A stretch of DNA of 64,000 nt from Shimia sp. SK013 (GTDB lineage: Bacteria > Pseudomonadota > Alphaproteobacteria > Rhodobacterales > Rhodobacteraceae), in assembly GCF_001292625.1 (NCBI RefSeq), contig NZ_LAJH01000006.1, positions 1 to 64,000 of the forward strand, in the 5' to 3' direction. Below the pieces are notes generated by a model that made no database searches, was not told where the DNA came from, and was given only the letters and a program-made list of their open reading frames with translations. Made by a program: the position numbers and the translations under genes. Below, one piece after another: positions 16,529-25,946 of the stretch (its first letter is position 1; the number at the start of each line of letters is the position of its first letter).

Positions 16529-16869
16529 TCAGTTGTAAGCTTTGCCTCACCTACTTTGAGGGCGCCTGATAGCGGGAATCCCGATGATTCCAGGATCCCC
16601 TGAGATTGCAAGATACGCGCAGCGAGGCGTTGAACGTCTTTGTTATTCTTCAGCCCATACTCAACAATCTGATTGAGAATACTGTCGTTGTAAGCGGTCC
16701 ACCATGTTGCGTCATTCTTGCGTGCCGGTGTCGCGGATTCCTTCAGGAATTTGTCCGGCAGACCTATCTCGGGTTTTTCAAATTCAGGCCCGATCGGCGC
16801 GCAACCAGAAAGCAATCCAAGCACAACCGCCCGCCGCGAAAGAAAGAGGGCGGAAGAATTTGACCTCAT
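16378..16869 (-). pseudogene. Truncated outer-membrane efflux lipoprotein (TolC/NodT type)
   Basis: The frame gives 163 aa, against about 450-500 for the family. The start is convincing: an N-terminal signal with lipobox LLSGC, then the NodT opening PIGPEFEKP and WWTAYNDSILNQIVEYGLKN with ARILQSQG. After about residue 130 the match ends and the frame finishes in unrelated sequence. ATG at 16869 overlaps the mscS stop (ATGA), so the gene was once coupled to mscS. The beta-barrel and most of the helical tunnel are missing, so it cannot form an efflux channel. Confidence 0.7.
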
Positions 16870-18521
16870 GCGTCTTTGGTCTCCGGTTCTGCTGCGGCTT
16901 TGGCTTCATGCGCCAGAGGTTCGTCCCAATCAACGTCTGAAACCTTCAATTCAACAGTGTCTGCCTCATAGTTCGGCGTCATGATTTGCACGTTGTTTTC
17001 ATTGAACACGTCGGTGATGTTCTTGTGCAACTCGCTGAGCAGCAAAGGCAGGTAAGAGCCTCGGGTTGTAAAGGCATTGATCTGATAGTTCGCGGCGAAA
17101 TCCAGCAGACCGGTGATTAAAACGAACGGGGCAGGTGATTTCTTGAGGCCGCTCGTACGTCGTGCTGCTTCGACCAGCATGGCCTCGATCTTTTTGCGTG
17201 GTTCCTCATAGCCGATGCCAACGGTTGTGTGTAAAACCAGCCCCTTGCCGTCGATCTTGCTGGAATAGTTGATCACTTCGGTTGAGAGCAGGGTTGCGTT
17301 CGGGATCGAGATCAGCTCGTTTTTGACGGACTTCAGATAGGTTTCCATCAGCCGGATCTGCATCACGTCGCCATAGTGGTCGCCCACGCGAATGCGGTCG
17401 CCCACGTTCATGGAGCGTTTGTAGAGCACAAACAGACCGGCCAATACGTTGGAAATCACCGAGTTTGAACCCAGCGACACCATGACCCCGACGAGAATTG
17501 TCAGGCCTTGAAAAGCCGCCGAATCCGAGCCCGGAATATAGGGGAAACAAATTACAGCGGCGGTCAGGATCAGACCGCCACGGATCAAGTTGTAGGTTGG
17601 CCAGATCCAGTGATCCTCAAAGGATTTGAGTTCCACCACCCCCTGATCAACGCTTTCGAAGAACAGATAGACGCCGCGGATCAGCCAGCGGGTGATTGCG
17701 ATGATGATGGCGATTGTGATCAGGTTAGGCAGATACGCGACAAAGCCATTAAGCAGGCCGAGGATCGGATCCGTCACGTAGCGGATCAGCAGTTCGGCGA
17801 CCGGACGCGTGTTGGGGAAAGATCGCAACACAAAGGATAGATAGTAGTAGAAGCCGGTGAACAGGGTGATGTCGACCAAGAGCCGGATCACAAATTTGGC
17901 AATGTCTGACACAGCCTGACTTTGGACGATGTCGCGTGTGGCTTCCTGAATGGCGAGGGTGCGTCGCTTGACGATCTGCGCCACAAGGCGGGGCGCCCGT
18001 TTGCGCAGCCACAGCAAAAGGACGCAATAAAAGGCAAAGGCAACCGACCAACCGAGTGCTGTGTAGGTGCTGTGAGAAAAGGCTTCGTCCGTGCGATTGG
18101 CGCGGTAGCGCAGGATGGCCTCCTTGATGGCGTCAGATTGCAATGAGGACAGAACCGGCAATTCCGTCTGTTCGAAGTCGGAGTCGGCCTGTGTTGTGAC
18201 GCTAACCAAAACGCCATCGGCGAATATAGATCGGCCCAATTCATTGCGCTCAATGGTCATCACAACGGATGTGGTTTCGTTGGATCCTGCCACCTGAATG
18301 ATACGCGCGACCACCAATGCAGCCCGCTCTTCGGCCGGTAGTGCTGTGGAACCACGCACGGCAAAGAGCACTTCGCCGTCCACTTCGACCGCCTGCACAA
18401 AGGTTTCGTCGTCAAGCGCGGGTTGGCCGGAGTCTTCAAGCGCTTCTTCCTGCGCCCAGACAGGGGCTGCGCAAAGAAGCAGAACCATCAGGAGTCGCAA
18501 CATGTGTGAGACAATTGCCAT
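16866..18521 (-). CDS. MscS-family mechanosensitive ion channel
   Basis: 551 aa from ATG at 18521, with GGGAGGG upstream; the longer frame to 18821 runs back through the argG terminator. Residues ~1-26 are a signal peptide ending WAQ. A periplasmic domain of about 150 residues follows, then four to five membrane helices. The MscS core contains LGSNSVISNVLAGLFVLYK, then MNVGDRIRVGDHYGDVMQI and IPNATLLSTEVINYS. It should open under membrane tension to release solutes on osmotic downshock. A truncated efflux gene is coupled downstream. Confidence 0.92.
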   Translation of the reverse strand: MAIVSHMLRLLMVLLLCAAPVWAQEEALEDSGQPALDDETFVQAVEVDGEVLFAVRGSTALPAEERAALVVARIIQVAGSNETTSVVMTIERNELGRSIFADGVLVSVTTQADSDFEQTELPVLSSLQSDAIKEAILRYRANRTDEAFSHSTYTALGWSVAFAFYCVLLLWLRKRAPRLVAQIVKRRTLAIQEATRDIVQSQAVSDIAKFVIRLLVDITLFTGFYYYLSFVLRSFPNTRPVAELLIRYVTDPILGLLNGFVAYLPNLITIAIIIAITRWLIRGVYLFFESVDQGVVELKSFEDHWIWPTYNLIRGGLILTAAVICFPYIPGSDSAAFQGLTILVGVMVSLGSNSVISNVLAGLFVLYKRSMNVGDRIRVGDHYGDVMQIRLMETYLKSVKNELISIPNATLLSTEVINYSSKIDGKGLVLHTTVGIGYEEPRKKIEAMLVEAARRTSGLKKSPAPFVLITGLLDFAANYQINAFTTRGSYLPLLLSELHKNITDVFNENNVQIMTPNYEADTVELKVSDVDWDEPLAHEAKAAAEPETKDA

Positions 18522-18568
18522 TCCGGCGGCCCTCCCCGGTTCAAAAAAGGTTGTTGAAAATGCTTTTA

Positions 18569-18600
18569 TGAGAACGCTAGACGCCACGTGGCGGTTCTCA
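18569..18600. repeat. Nested inverted repeat between argG and mscS
   Basis: TGAGAAC (18569-18575) pairs with GTTCTCA (18594-18600). Inside lies the perfect palindrome GCCACGTGGC (18583-18592). It lies 48 bp or more upstream of the mscS start and before the argG terminator region. It could be an operator for mscS or a second terminator. Confidence 0.4.
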
Positions 18601-18633
18601 AAGGGGTTTTTTGAAAAGGAAAAGCCGGGCACA

Positions 18634-18665
18634 AAAAAGCCCGCCGAAATTGGCGGGCTTTTTCG
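18634..18665 (-). terminator. Intrinsic terminator of argG
   Basis: GCCCGCC (18639-18645) and GGCGGGC (18652-18658) flanked by A-run and T-run, so it can work on both strands. On the minus strand it lies 14 bp after the argG stop and has a six-T tail. Confidence 0.85.
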
Positions 18666-18678
18666 GGATAAATTGGGC

Positions 18679-19905
18679 TTATCTGTTGTGATGCCGGTTG
18701 CGCATCGCAATGAGGCGTAGGCGCAGGGCGTTGAGCTTGATAAAGCCCGCCGCGTCGCTTTGATCGTAGGCGCCTTCGTCATCTTCAAAGGTGACGTGCT
18801 CTTCGGAATAGAGCGATTCATCAGACCAGCGGCCGACGGTGCTCACCGAGCCTTTGTAGAGTTTCAGGCGCACGGTGCCGGAGACATGTTCCTGGCTGAT
18901 GTCGATGGCCGCTTGCAGCATTTCGCGTTCCGGCGAGTACCAAAAGCCGTTGTAGATCAGCTCGGCATAGCGCGGCATGAGTTCATCTTTCAGGTGCATC
19001 GCGCCGCGGTCCATGGTGATGGATTCGATGCCGCGGTGGGCTTCTAGAAGAACGGTGCCGCCGGGGGTTTCGTAAACCCCGCGCGATTTCATGCCAACAA
19101 AGCGCCCCTCAACCAGGTCGAGACGGCCAACGCCGTGCGCGCCGCCAACTTCGTTGAGCTTGGTCAGGATCGTTGCAGGGCTCATGGCCTCGCCGTTGAT
19201 GCTAACGGGGTCGCCTTTTTCAAAGCCGACCTCGATGAACTCGGGGGTGTCGGGCGCGTCTTCGGGGTGCACCGTGCGCTGATAGACGTAATCCGGTGCC
19301 TCGACAGCGGGATCTTCCAGCACTTTGCCCTCGGATGAGGTGTGCAGCAGGTTTGCGTCGACCGAAAACGGCGCTTCGCCACGCTTGTCTGTGGCGATCG
19401 GGATTTGGTTCTTCTCAGCGAAATCCAAGAGCTTGGTGCGCGAGGACAGATCCCATTCACGCCAAGGTGCGATCACCTTGATGTCGGGGTCCAGCGCGTA
19501 GGCCGCCAGTTCAAAGCGCACCTGATCGTTGCCCTTGCCGGTGGCGCCGTGCGACACGGCATCGGCGCCGGTTTCCTTGGCGATTTCAATCAGACGTTTG
19601 GAGATCAGCGGGCGCGCAATCGAGGTGCCCAGAAGATACAGACCTTCGTAGACCGCGTTGGCGCGGAACATCGGGAACACAAAGTCTCGGACGAACTCTT
19701 CTCGGACATCTTCGATGTAGATGTTCTCTGGCTTGATACCCAGCAGTTCAGCCTTTTGACGGGCTGGTTCAAGTTCTTCGCCTTGACCCAGGTCCGCGGT
19801 AAAGGTCACCACTTCACAGCCATATTCAGTTTGCAGCCACTTCAGGATGATCGAGGTATCCAGACCACCGGAATAGGCCAGCACAACTTTCTTCGGAGCC
19901 GACAT
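18679..19905 (-). CDS. argG: Argininosuccinate synthase
   Basis: 408 aa. It joins citrulline and aspartate with ATP in arginine synthesis. The N-terminal P-loop-like [15 protein letters not shown] and the later [15 protein letters not shown] and [19 protein letters not shown] are diagnostic. ATG at 19905 has GAGGGAA upstream. Length is normal; it ends in [16 protein letters not shown] strong inverted repeat lies 50-95 bp before the start (19955-20000) and may regulate it. Confidence 0.97.
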   Translation of the reverse strand: MSAPKKVVLAYSGGLDTSIILKWLQTEYGCEVVTFTADLGQGEELEPARQKAELLGIKPENIYIEDVREEFVRDFVFPMFRANAVYEGLYLLGTSIARPLISKRLIEIAKETGADAVSHGATGKGNDQVRFELAAYALDPDIKVIAPWREWDLSSRTKLLDFAEKNQIPIATDKRGEAPFSVDANLLHTSSEGKVLEDPAVEAPDYVYQRTVHPEDAPDTPEFIEVGFEKGDPVSINGEAMSPATILTKLNEVGGAHGVGRLDLVEGRFVGMKSRGVYETPGGTVLLEAHRGIESITMDRGAMHLKDELMPRYAELIYNGFWYSPEREMLQAAIDISQEHVSGTVRLKLYKGSVSTVGRWSDESLYSEEHVTFEDDEGAYDQSDAAGFIKLNALRLRLIAMRNRHHNR

Positions 19906-19954
19906 GTTTATTTCCCTCTTCGTGTAACGCCAGCGCGATAACGGGTTTTGGCAG

Positions 19955-20000
19955 GCAGGGCAAGGTGACGGGTTAACCGGACTTGCTTTTGTTGCCCTGC
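19955..20000. promoter_or_regulatory. Long inverted repeat in the argG / membrane protein divergent region
   Basis: GCAGGGCAA (19955-19963) and TTGCCCTGC (19992-20000) are perfect 9-bp arms. Between them lie GGTTAACC (19971-19978), itself a palindrome, and CAAG/CTTG. It is 50-95 bp upstream of argG on one side and 46 bp upstream of the membrane-protein gene on the other. It could fold in the argG leader RNA or serve as an operator; neither is shown. Confidence 0.4.
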
Positions 20001-20045
20001 ATGGTGTTTTCTGCCGGAAAGAAAACGAGATTTGAGGGTGATATT

Positions 20046-20813
20046 ATGCAAGGTTGGACTATTTTCGCGCATTCGGTGCGCTTGGTGGCGCGAAATTGGC
20101 GGGAGGCGCTGAAGATCTTCTTGGTGCCAAGCTTGATTGCTGCGGTCATCGTCGGGATCGCTCTGACGTCTAGCGGGTTCTCTTATTCGATGGTGACGAG
20201 CGAAAGCACGTCATCGGCTGAGTTCGCTTCCGGGACGACGATTGCTGCGATTTTACTCGGCTATCTTGCAGTCTTGATCATCGCCTTTTGGTGCGTTGTG
20301 ACTTGGCATCGGTTTGTTCTTCTTGAGGAATACCCCCAAAGCTGGATTCCTCCCTTTCGGTTTGATCGTATCCTGTCCTACTTCGGGCATGGTTTGCTGC
20401 TGGGTTTGGTTGCAATTGCATTGATGATCCCGATTGCAGCGATCATCGCGTTGATGGCGAGCATGGGTCTTGAAGGATTGGCCGTAGTCATCGCCATTCC
20501 GGTGTATATTTTCGTTATCGTCGTTATGTATCGCCTTGTCCCCATTTTGCCAGCTGCCGCGATTGGCAAACCGCTGAAACTTAGAGAAAGCTTTGACGCA
20601 ACAAAGGGTGCGGCGGGCGCGATCCTGTTGCTTCTGGTCATCAGCTTTATTGTTAATTTTCTGGCACAGTTCGTTGCTGGCCTGATTGGCAGTTTGGTGC
20701 CAGCAATCGGAGTGGTGGCGCTGTTCCTTGCGAGCCTATTCTTGTCGATGGTCAATATCTCCGTCCTGACCACCTTTTATGGCCTGTACATCGAAGGTCG
20801 TCCCATCGACTGA
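20046..20813 (+). CDS. Hypothetical multi-pass membrane protein
   Basis: 255 aa from ATG at 20046 with GAGGGTG upstream. About six hydrophobic segments: near residues 25-45, 65-90, 110-140, 140-165, 190-220 and 220-245. The start MQGWTIFAHSVRLVARNWREAL, then KPLKLRESFDATKGAAG near the middle, resembles glycerophosphoryl-diester-esterase-type membrane domain proteins found widely in bacteria. No catalytic motif is visible. Divergent from argG and 38 bp before ilvA, so it may be cotranscribed with ilvA. Confidence 0.7.
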   Translation: MQGWTIFAHSVRLVARNWREALKIFLVPSLIAAVIVGIALTSSGFSYSMVTSESTSSAEFASGTTIAAILLGYLAVLIIAFWCVVTWHRFVLLEEYPQSWIPPFRFDRILSYFGHGLLLGLVAIALMIPIAAIIALMASMGLEGLAVVIAIPVYIFVIVVMYRLVPILPAAAIGKPLKLRESFDATKGAAGAILLLLVISFIVNFLAQFVAGLIGSLVPAIGVVALFLASLFLSMVNISVLTTFYGLYIEGRPID

Positions 20814-20851
20814 CCCTTGCCACCGACACGCACTTCGGTATGTGATCGGGC

Positions 20852-22090
20852 ATGTCTGATTTTAAATCCAGTGCCCGGTCCGCCGTTGCCGCCATGCGCG
20901 AGGTGTTTCCCGCGACGCCGCTGCAACTGAATGCCCATCTGTCGCAGCGCTTTGGGGCGGATGTCTGGCTTAAACGCGAGGATTTGACGCCGGTGCGGTC
21001 CTACAAATTGCGCGGCGCGTTTAACGCGATGCGCAAGAAGCGGGCCGAAGCGCCGGATCAGCGTATTTTTGTTTGCGCAAGTGCGGGCAATCACGCGCAG
21101 GGCGTGGCATTTATGTGCCAGCATTTTGATGTGCAGGGTGTGATCTTTATGCCGGTGACAACGCCGCAGCAAAAGATTTTCAAGACGCAGGTTTTTGGCG
21201 GTGACAACGTCGAAATCCGCCTTGTTGGGGACTATTTCGACGACACGCTGGCCGCCGCCAAAGTTTATTGCACAGAAGCCGGTGCGGTTTTTTTGTCACC
21301 GTTTGACGACGAGGAGGTGATCGAAGGGCAGGCGGCTGTGGCTGTCGAAGTCGAGGATCAATTGGGCCGTGTGCCGGATCACATCATTCTGCCAGTGGGT
21401 GGCGGCGGGCTGAGTTCCGGTGTGCGTAGTTATTTTGGTGAGGCCACGCGATACACGTTTGTGGAACCGTCCGGTGCCGCCAGCCTTGCCGCCGCCGTTG
21501 AGGCGGGACATCCGGTCACGCTCAATCAGATTGACGGGTTTGTGGATGGCGCCGCTGTGGCGCGCATTGGCGATCTGACCTTTGCGCGGTTGGCGGACGT
21601 TTCAGGCGACGATGTGATTGCCGCCTCGGAAGACCGCATTTGCGCCACGATGATGGAGATGCTGAACGTCGAAGGCATCGTGTTGGAACCAGCCGGCGCC
21701 TTGGCCGTTGACGCGCTTGGCGATGTGGCTGATCAGATCCGTGGCAAGACCGTGGTCTGCGTTGTTTCGGGCGGGAATTTTGATTTTGAGCGGCTGCCCG
21801 AGGTGAAAGAGCGGGCGCAACGGTTTTCCGGCGTGAAGAAGTATTTCATACTGCGTATGCCGCAGAGACCGGGCGCGTTGCGGGATTTTCTTGAAACTTT
21901 GGGGCCTGAAGACGATATCGCGCGCTTTGAGTACCTTAAGAAATCTGCGCGCAATTTCGGGTCGGTGCTGATCGGAATTGAAACGGCGCACGCCGAAAAT
22001 TTCGAAGCGCTGTTTGAGCGCATCGAACAGGCCGGAATGACGTTTACCGACATCACCAACGATGAAACGCTGGGTGAGTTTGTGCTTTAG
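20852..22090 (+). CDS. ilvA: Threonine ammonia-lyase (threonine dehydratase)
   Basis: 412 aa. It deaminates threonine to 2-oxobutyrate, the first step to isoleucine. The PLP lysine is K52 in RSYKLRGAFNAM, and the glycine-rich phosphate loop is PVGGGGLSSG. The C-terminal 80 residues (KKYFILRMPQRPGALRDFLE and onward) form a single ACT-like regulatory domain, giving the short form of the enzyme instead of the ~510-aa two-ACT form. Its stop overlaps the stop of the convergent Hpt gene by 4 bp. Confidence 0.94.
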   Translation: MSDFKSSARSAVAAMREVFPATPLQLNAHLSQRFGADVWLKREDLTPVRSYKLRGAFNAMRKKRAEAPDQRIFVCASAGNHAQGVAFMCQHFDVQGVIFMPVTTPQQKIFKTQVFGGDNVEIRLVGDYFDDTLAAAKVYCTEAGAVFLSPFDDEEVIEGQAAVAVEVEDQLGRVPDHIILPVGGGGLSSGVRSYFGEATRYTFVEPSGAASLAAAVEAGHPVTLNQIDGFVDGAAVARIGDLTFARLADVSGDDVIAASEDRICATMMEMLNVEGIVLEPAGALAVDALGDVADQIRGKTVVCVVSGGNFDFERLPEVKERAQRFSGVKKYFILRMPQRPGALRDFLETLGPEDDIARFEYLKKSARNFGSVLIGIETAHAENFEALFERIEQAGMTFTDITNDETLGEFVL

Positions 22091-22410
22091 GCTGCGGCCA
22101 GCTTTTGCTCAAACGCCACTTTGCTGTCGGCAAAGGCATTGAGGATCGCTGAAAGATCGACCGTTGCTGCCTTGCCGGCGGCAGAGGCAGCTTCGCCCGC
22201 TTGGCACAGTTGAGAAAATGTCTCAAACCCGAGATTAAGTGCACTGCCTTTCAGGAAGTGCAAATCCGCCTCAAGTGTTGACAGCTCGGGCGCTGCGCGC
22301 AGGCGCGCGATGGCTTCTTCCACCTCATCGAGGAAAAGCTCGACAACTTCGTCAAAATCTTCAACTCCGATTTCGTCTCGCAGCTCTTGCACCCGGTCCC
22401 AATCGATCAT
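22087..22410 (-). CDS. Hpt-domain phosphotransfer protein
   Basis: 107 aa, a single four-helix Hpt domain. The phospho-accepting His is H51 in HFLKGSALNLG. The protein should pass phosphoryl groups between a histidine kinase and a receiver. It is divergent from a REC-SpoIIE gene (22572) across 161 bp, and the two are likely partners. No kinase is encoded nearby. It ends tail-to-tail with ilvA. Confidence 0.88.
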   Translation of the reverse strand: MIDWDRVQELRDEIGVEDFDEVVELFLDEVEEAIARLRAAPELSTLEADLHFLKGSALNLGFETFSQLCQAGEAASAAGKAATVDLSAILNAFADSKVAFEQKLAAA

Positions 22411-22571
22411 GGGTCACTCCTTTTGTCTTTGGTTTGGAGTATCTCAGAAAAGTGTTAACAAAAGCTGGTCGATAAAATTTTTACTAAACATTGCTTTTTG
22501 TTGACGCTCCATTAAGTGAATGGACCCTAGAGTTTGTTAAGATTCCCAAGAATCTGAAGGATTAGCCGAAC

Positions 22572-23837
22572 GTGTTGAACACCAAAATGCAAACTGCAGA
22601 ATTTGCGCCTAATACCGGTGTGATTCGTCGCGTTCTTGTCGTGGACGATAGCCGGGTCCAGCGTCGCATTCTGAGTGTTTCGCTTAAACGCGAAGGATAT
22701 GAGGTGATCGAGGCCGCTTCAGGCCAGGATGCGCTTGAGATTTGTCGCGAAGATTTGCCTGACCTAATCTTGTCGGATTGGATGATGCCGGGGATGTCCG
22801 GTCTGGAATTTTGTCGTGAGCTGCGTGCCCTGCCGCAGGACGCTTATTGCTATTTCATCCTTCTGACCTCCAAAAGTGAAAAAGGTGAGGTTGCGCAGGG
22901 GTTTGATGCAGGTGCGGACGATTTTCTGACCAAGCCGGTCAATGGCTATGAGTTGCGCGCGCGGATCAGTGCGGGTGAGCGAATTTTGCGGATGCAACAC
23001 GAACTGACCAACAAGAACCGCGTGATCGGCGACACATTGGATGAGCTGCAGCGCCTGTATGATTCGTTGGATGCAGACCTTTTGGCCGCAAAGAAACTGC
23101 AGCAATCGTTGGTGCCGGATCGGTTTCGTGATTTTGGTCCGGCTGCCGTGTCGCTGCTTTTGCAATCTTCGGGTCATGTCGGTGGCGATCTTGTGGGGTA
23201 CTATCGCATTTCCGATACGCGCGTCGGGTTGTATTCCATCGACGTCTCCGGCCACGGTATCAGCTCTGCGTTGATCACTGCGCGGTTGGCGGGGTATTTG
23301 TCATCCTCGTCTCCTGAGCAGAACGTCGCGATGCAGGTTTATCCGGATGGGTCACATGAACATCTGGAACCAAAAGAAGTTGTGGCGCGCCTGAACGAGA
23401 TCATTCTCGACGAGATGGAGACCGAGCATTATTTCACCATGCTGCTGGCGGACGTCGACCTTGAGACTGGCAAAATTGTTATGGCGCAAGCCGGACACCC
23501 GCATCCGCTTATTCAGCGCGCCGATGGCACCATTGAGCAGGACGGGCCCGGTGGTTTGCCGGTTGGCCTGATCCCGGGCGCGGAGTTTTCGCAGTTTGAA
23601 TTGGCACTGCACCCAGGTGATCGACTGTTTATGATGTCGGATGGCGTGACCGAATGCCCCGACACTGCAAACGGCATGCTGGGCGAAGACGGTTTTGAAA
23701 AGATGGTGCAGGGCCTCAAAGGTCACGCGCTTGACGAAACCCTGCAGGCGATCGTCTGGCAGTTGGATTCGTTTAAGGGCGGTCAGGGATTTCCGGATGA
23801 CATCTCTGGCATCCTATTTGAATATCGCGGCGCCTAA
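22572..23837 (+). CDS. Response regulator with SpoIIE-type PP2C phosphatase output
   Basis: 421 aa from GTG at 22572; ATG at 22587 is possible, with AAGGA at 22556-22560 serving the GTG. Receiver domain ~19-135 has VVDDSRVQ, phospho-acceptor D69 (DLILSDWMMPG) and K near 116. A coiled linker (~140-180) leads to a PP2C-like domain with GGDLVGYY, DVSGHGISSAL and MMSDGVTECPD metal-site motifs. Such proteins dephosphorylate anti-sigma-factor antagonists in partner-switching systems. The Hpt gene beside it is the probable phosphodonor. Confidence 0.9.
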   Translation: MLNTKMQTAEFAPNTGVIRRVLVVDDSRVQRRILSVSLKREGYEVIEAASGQDALEICREDLPDLILSDWMMPGMSGLEFCRELRALPQDAYCYFILLTSKSEKGEVAQGFDAGADDFLTKPVNGYELRARISAGERILRMQHELTNKNRVIGDTLDELQRLYDSLDADLLAAKKLQQSLVPDRFRDFGPAAVSLLLQSSGHVGGDLVGYYRISDTRVGLYSIDVSGHGISSALITARLAGYLSSSSPEQNVAMQVYPDGSHEHLEPKEVVARLNEIILDEMETEHYFTMLLADVDLETGKIVMAQAGHPHPLIQRADGTIEQDGPGGLPVGLIPGAEFSQFELALHPGDRLFMMSDGVTECPDTANGMLGEDGFEKMVQGLKGHALDETLQAIVWQLDSFKGGQGFPDDISGILFEYRGA

Positions 23838-24271
23838 GTCAGAAATGTTCTGACAAAATGCCGGTCACCGGAATTGGCCAGTGCTTTTGTGGCGACCTCA
23901 ATCGGCATCCAGACCGCCGTGTGATCTGCTTCGGGTGGTGGTCCCAAACGTCGCGCTGGGCGAGCGGCGTAGATGGTGCAAAGCTTCTCGGCCCATTTGT
24001 CGTACTCCGGCATATATGTGAACCGGCGAAACGCCCCTAAACGACGCGGCGCACCCATGGAATATCCAGTTTCCTCATAGACTTCGCGATGAAGCGCCGA
24101 CACCGGCGATTCGCCTGCATCGATTCCGCCGCCGGGCAGTTGAAACTCGTCATGCGGCGCGCCTTGGTAGGTCACCAGCATGTCCGACCCACGCAACAAG
24201 ATTGCATAGGCGCCGGGTCGCAGCACATACCGTCGACCGACCTCTGGCGGTTTGCCAAAACGTGGTATCAT
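23834..24271 (-). CDS. Nudix hydrolase
   Basis: 145 aa. The Nudix box is intact: GGGIDAGESPVSALHREVYE then ETGY, with the catalytic EExxxE-type glutamates. The family hydrolyses X-linked nucleoside diphosphates. Substrate unknown; the short N-terminus and PGGG opening are like small house-cleaning enzymes. It converges on the REC-SpoIIE gene with a 4-bp stop overlap and is divergent from hslO (78 bp apart). Confidence 0.88.
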   Translation of the reverse strand: MIPRFGKPPEVGRRYVLRPGAYAILLRGSDMLVTYQGAPHDEFQLPGGGIDAGESPVSALHREVYEETGYSMGAPRRLGAFRRFTYMPEYDKWAEKLCTIYAARPARRLGPPPEADHTAVWMPIEVATKALANSGDRHFVRTFLT

Positions 24272-24349
24272 TGGTGAAACCCCTTTTTGTGGCCCTTGCT
24301 GGCCCTATATAGTCGCGGTATGGCAAGCGAAGGCCGATAAGGAAACCCC

Positions 24350-25354
24350 ATGAAACCCGCAAACACTATCGCCTGGGACGACACAGTTCTGCCGTTCCAA
24401 TTGGACAAATCTGACATTCGCGGCCGCGTGGCGCGTCTTGACGGCGTGCTGTCGGGCGTTCTGAAGCAGCATGCGTATCCGGAAACGGTTGAGGCGTTGG
24501 TGGCCGAAATGGCCCTGCTGACCGCGTTGATCGGGCAGACCATCAGCTTGCGTTGGAAGCTGTCGCTTCAGGTGCAGACCAATGGTCCTGTGCGCATGAT
24601 TGCCACGGATTATTTTGCTCCCACCGCTGAAGGTGAGCCAGCGCGCATCCGCGCTTATGCCAGCTTTGATGAGGAGCGTCTGACCGATGGCGCGCCGTTT
24701 GATCAGCTTGGCAAAGGCTATTTTGCGGTGCTGATCGACCAAGGCGAAGGCACCAAACCCTACCAGGGCATCTCTGCTCTGACGGGTGGTTCGCTGCAGG
24801 CCTCGGCGGAGGCGTATTTCGCGCAGTCCGAACAGCTGGCGACGCGGTTCTCTCTCAAGTTCGGCAAGTCGATTGAACCCGGTGTGGGTGAACATTGGCG
24901 CGCCGGCGGCGTCATGCTGCAACACATGCCTAAAGCCAGCCCGCATGTTTCGGGCGAAGGCGGCAGCGGCGAAGAAGGTCTGTTGTTGGCTGAAGATGTG
25001 TTGAACGAAGATGAGGCCGAGAACTGGAACCGTGCCAACATTTTGTTGGATACGGTTGAAGAGCTGGAAATGATCGGCCCCTCGGTGCCGCCGACCGACC
25101 TGTTGGTGCGTCTGTTCCACGAAGAGCAGCCGCGTGTTTACGATGCACAGGCTGTGAAGTTTGGCTGTACCTGTTCCGAGGAGCGTGTACGTCAATCGCT
25201 GTCGATCTATTCGGCGAAGGACATCAAAACGATGACCACAGACGATGGCCGCGTGACCGCCGACTGCCAGTTCTGCGGCACACATTATGTCCTTGATCCG
25301 ACCACGGTCGGGTTTGAGGCCAAGACATCTGATGGAGACGCCGCGGGTGTCTGA
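24350..25354 (+). CDS. hslO: Hsp33 redox-regulated chaperone
   Basis: 334 aa. A holdase that becomes active when oxidation releases its zinc. The C-terminal switch holds CTC (in KFGCTCSEERVRQSL) and CQFC (in DCQFCGTHY), the C-x-C...C-x-x-C zinc site. N-terminal chaperone domain has the expected pattern (VLKQHAYPE..V..LVAEMALLTALIG). First gene of a tight operon: the next start at 25332 lies inside its last codons. Confidence 0.95.
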   Translation: MKPANTIAWDDTVLPFQLDKSDIRGRVARLDGVLSGVLKQHAYPETVEALVAEMALLTALIGQTISLRWKLSLQVQTNGPVRMIATDYFAPTAEGEPARIRAYASFDEERLTDGAPFDQLGKGYFAVLIDQGEGTKPYQGISALTGGSLQASAEAYFAQSEQLATRFSLKFGKSIEPGVGEHWRAGGVMLQHMPKASPHVSGEGGSGEEGLLLAEDVLNEDEAENWNRANILLDTVEELEMIGPSVPPTDLLVRLFHEEQPRVYDAQAVKFGCTCSEERVRQSLSIYSAKDIKTMTTDDGRVTADCQFCGTHYVLDPTTVGFEAKTSDGDAAGV

Positions 25355-25946
25355 CCCCACAGTCTCCCTGAGGGCTGCGCTGTCCCTAGATAGCGCAGCC
25401 TCTTCCGATTTTGATCTTAATCCGGACGTTGTTTTGCCCAAGGGTCGCAAGCTGCGCCCCGCAGGCGTGCTGGTGCCGATTGAGATGCGCGGCGACGTTC
25501 CGCATGTGATCCTGACCAAGCGCGCCAGCCACCTAAAGCATCACCCCGGCCAGATCGCTTTTCCCGGCGGTAAGCAGGATGAAAGTGATGCGGATGTGAT
25601 TGCCGCGGCCCTGCGTGAAGCACACGAAGAGATCGGCCTGCCGACCGGCCATGTGGATGTGATTGGCACTTTGCCCACACATGAAACCGTGACCAGTTTT
25701 ACCATCACACCTGTTTTGGGCCTCGTTAGAGACGCATTTGACGTGAAACCCGAACCTGGCGAGGTCGAAGAAGTGTTCCGTGTGCCACTTGCACACGTGA
25801 CGGACCCGCAGCGCTTTTCAGTGCAATCGCGCCGCTGGCAGGGACATCGCCGTCACTACTTTACCGTTCCCTTCGGCCCCTATTACATATGGGGGGCAAC
25901 AGCGCGCATCCTGCGGGGGCTGGCGGAACGAATGGACAGGATATGA
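25332..25946 (+). CDS. Nudix hydrolase, CoA-pyrophosphatase (NudL) type
   Basis: 204 aa; ATG at 25332 overlaps the hslO end. The region LTKRASHLKHHPGQIAFPGG, followed by KQDESDADVIAAALREAHEE, combines the family-specific L-x-x-H-x-G-Q-(I/V)-x-F-P-G-G segment with the Nudix box. It probably splits CoA or acyl-CoA into phosphopantetheine and 3',5'-ADP. The stop overlaps the next start (ATGA). Confidence 0.9.
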   Translation: METPRVSDPTVSLRAALSLDSAASSDFDLNPDVVLPKGRKLRPAGVLVPIEMRGDVPHVILTKRASHLKHHPGQIAFPGGKQDESDADVIAAALREAHEEIGLPTGHVDVIGTLPTHETVTSFTITPVLGLVRDAFDVKPEPGEVEEVFRVPLAHVTDPQRFSVQSRRWQGHRRHYFTVPFGPYYIWGATARILRGLAERMDRI

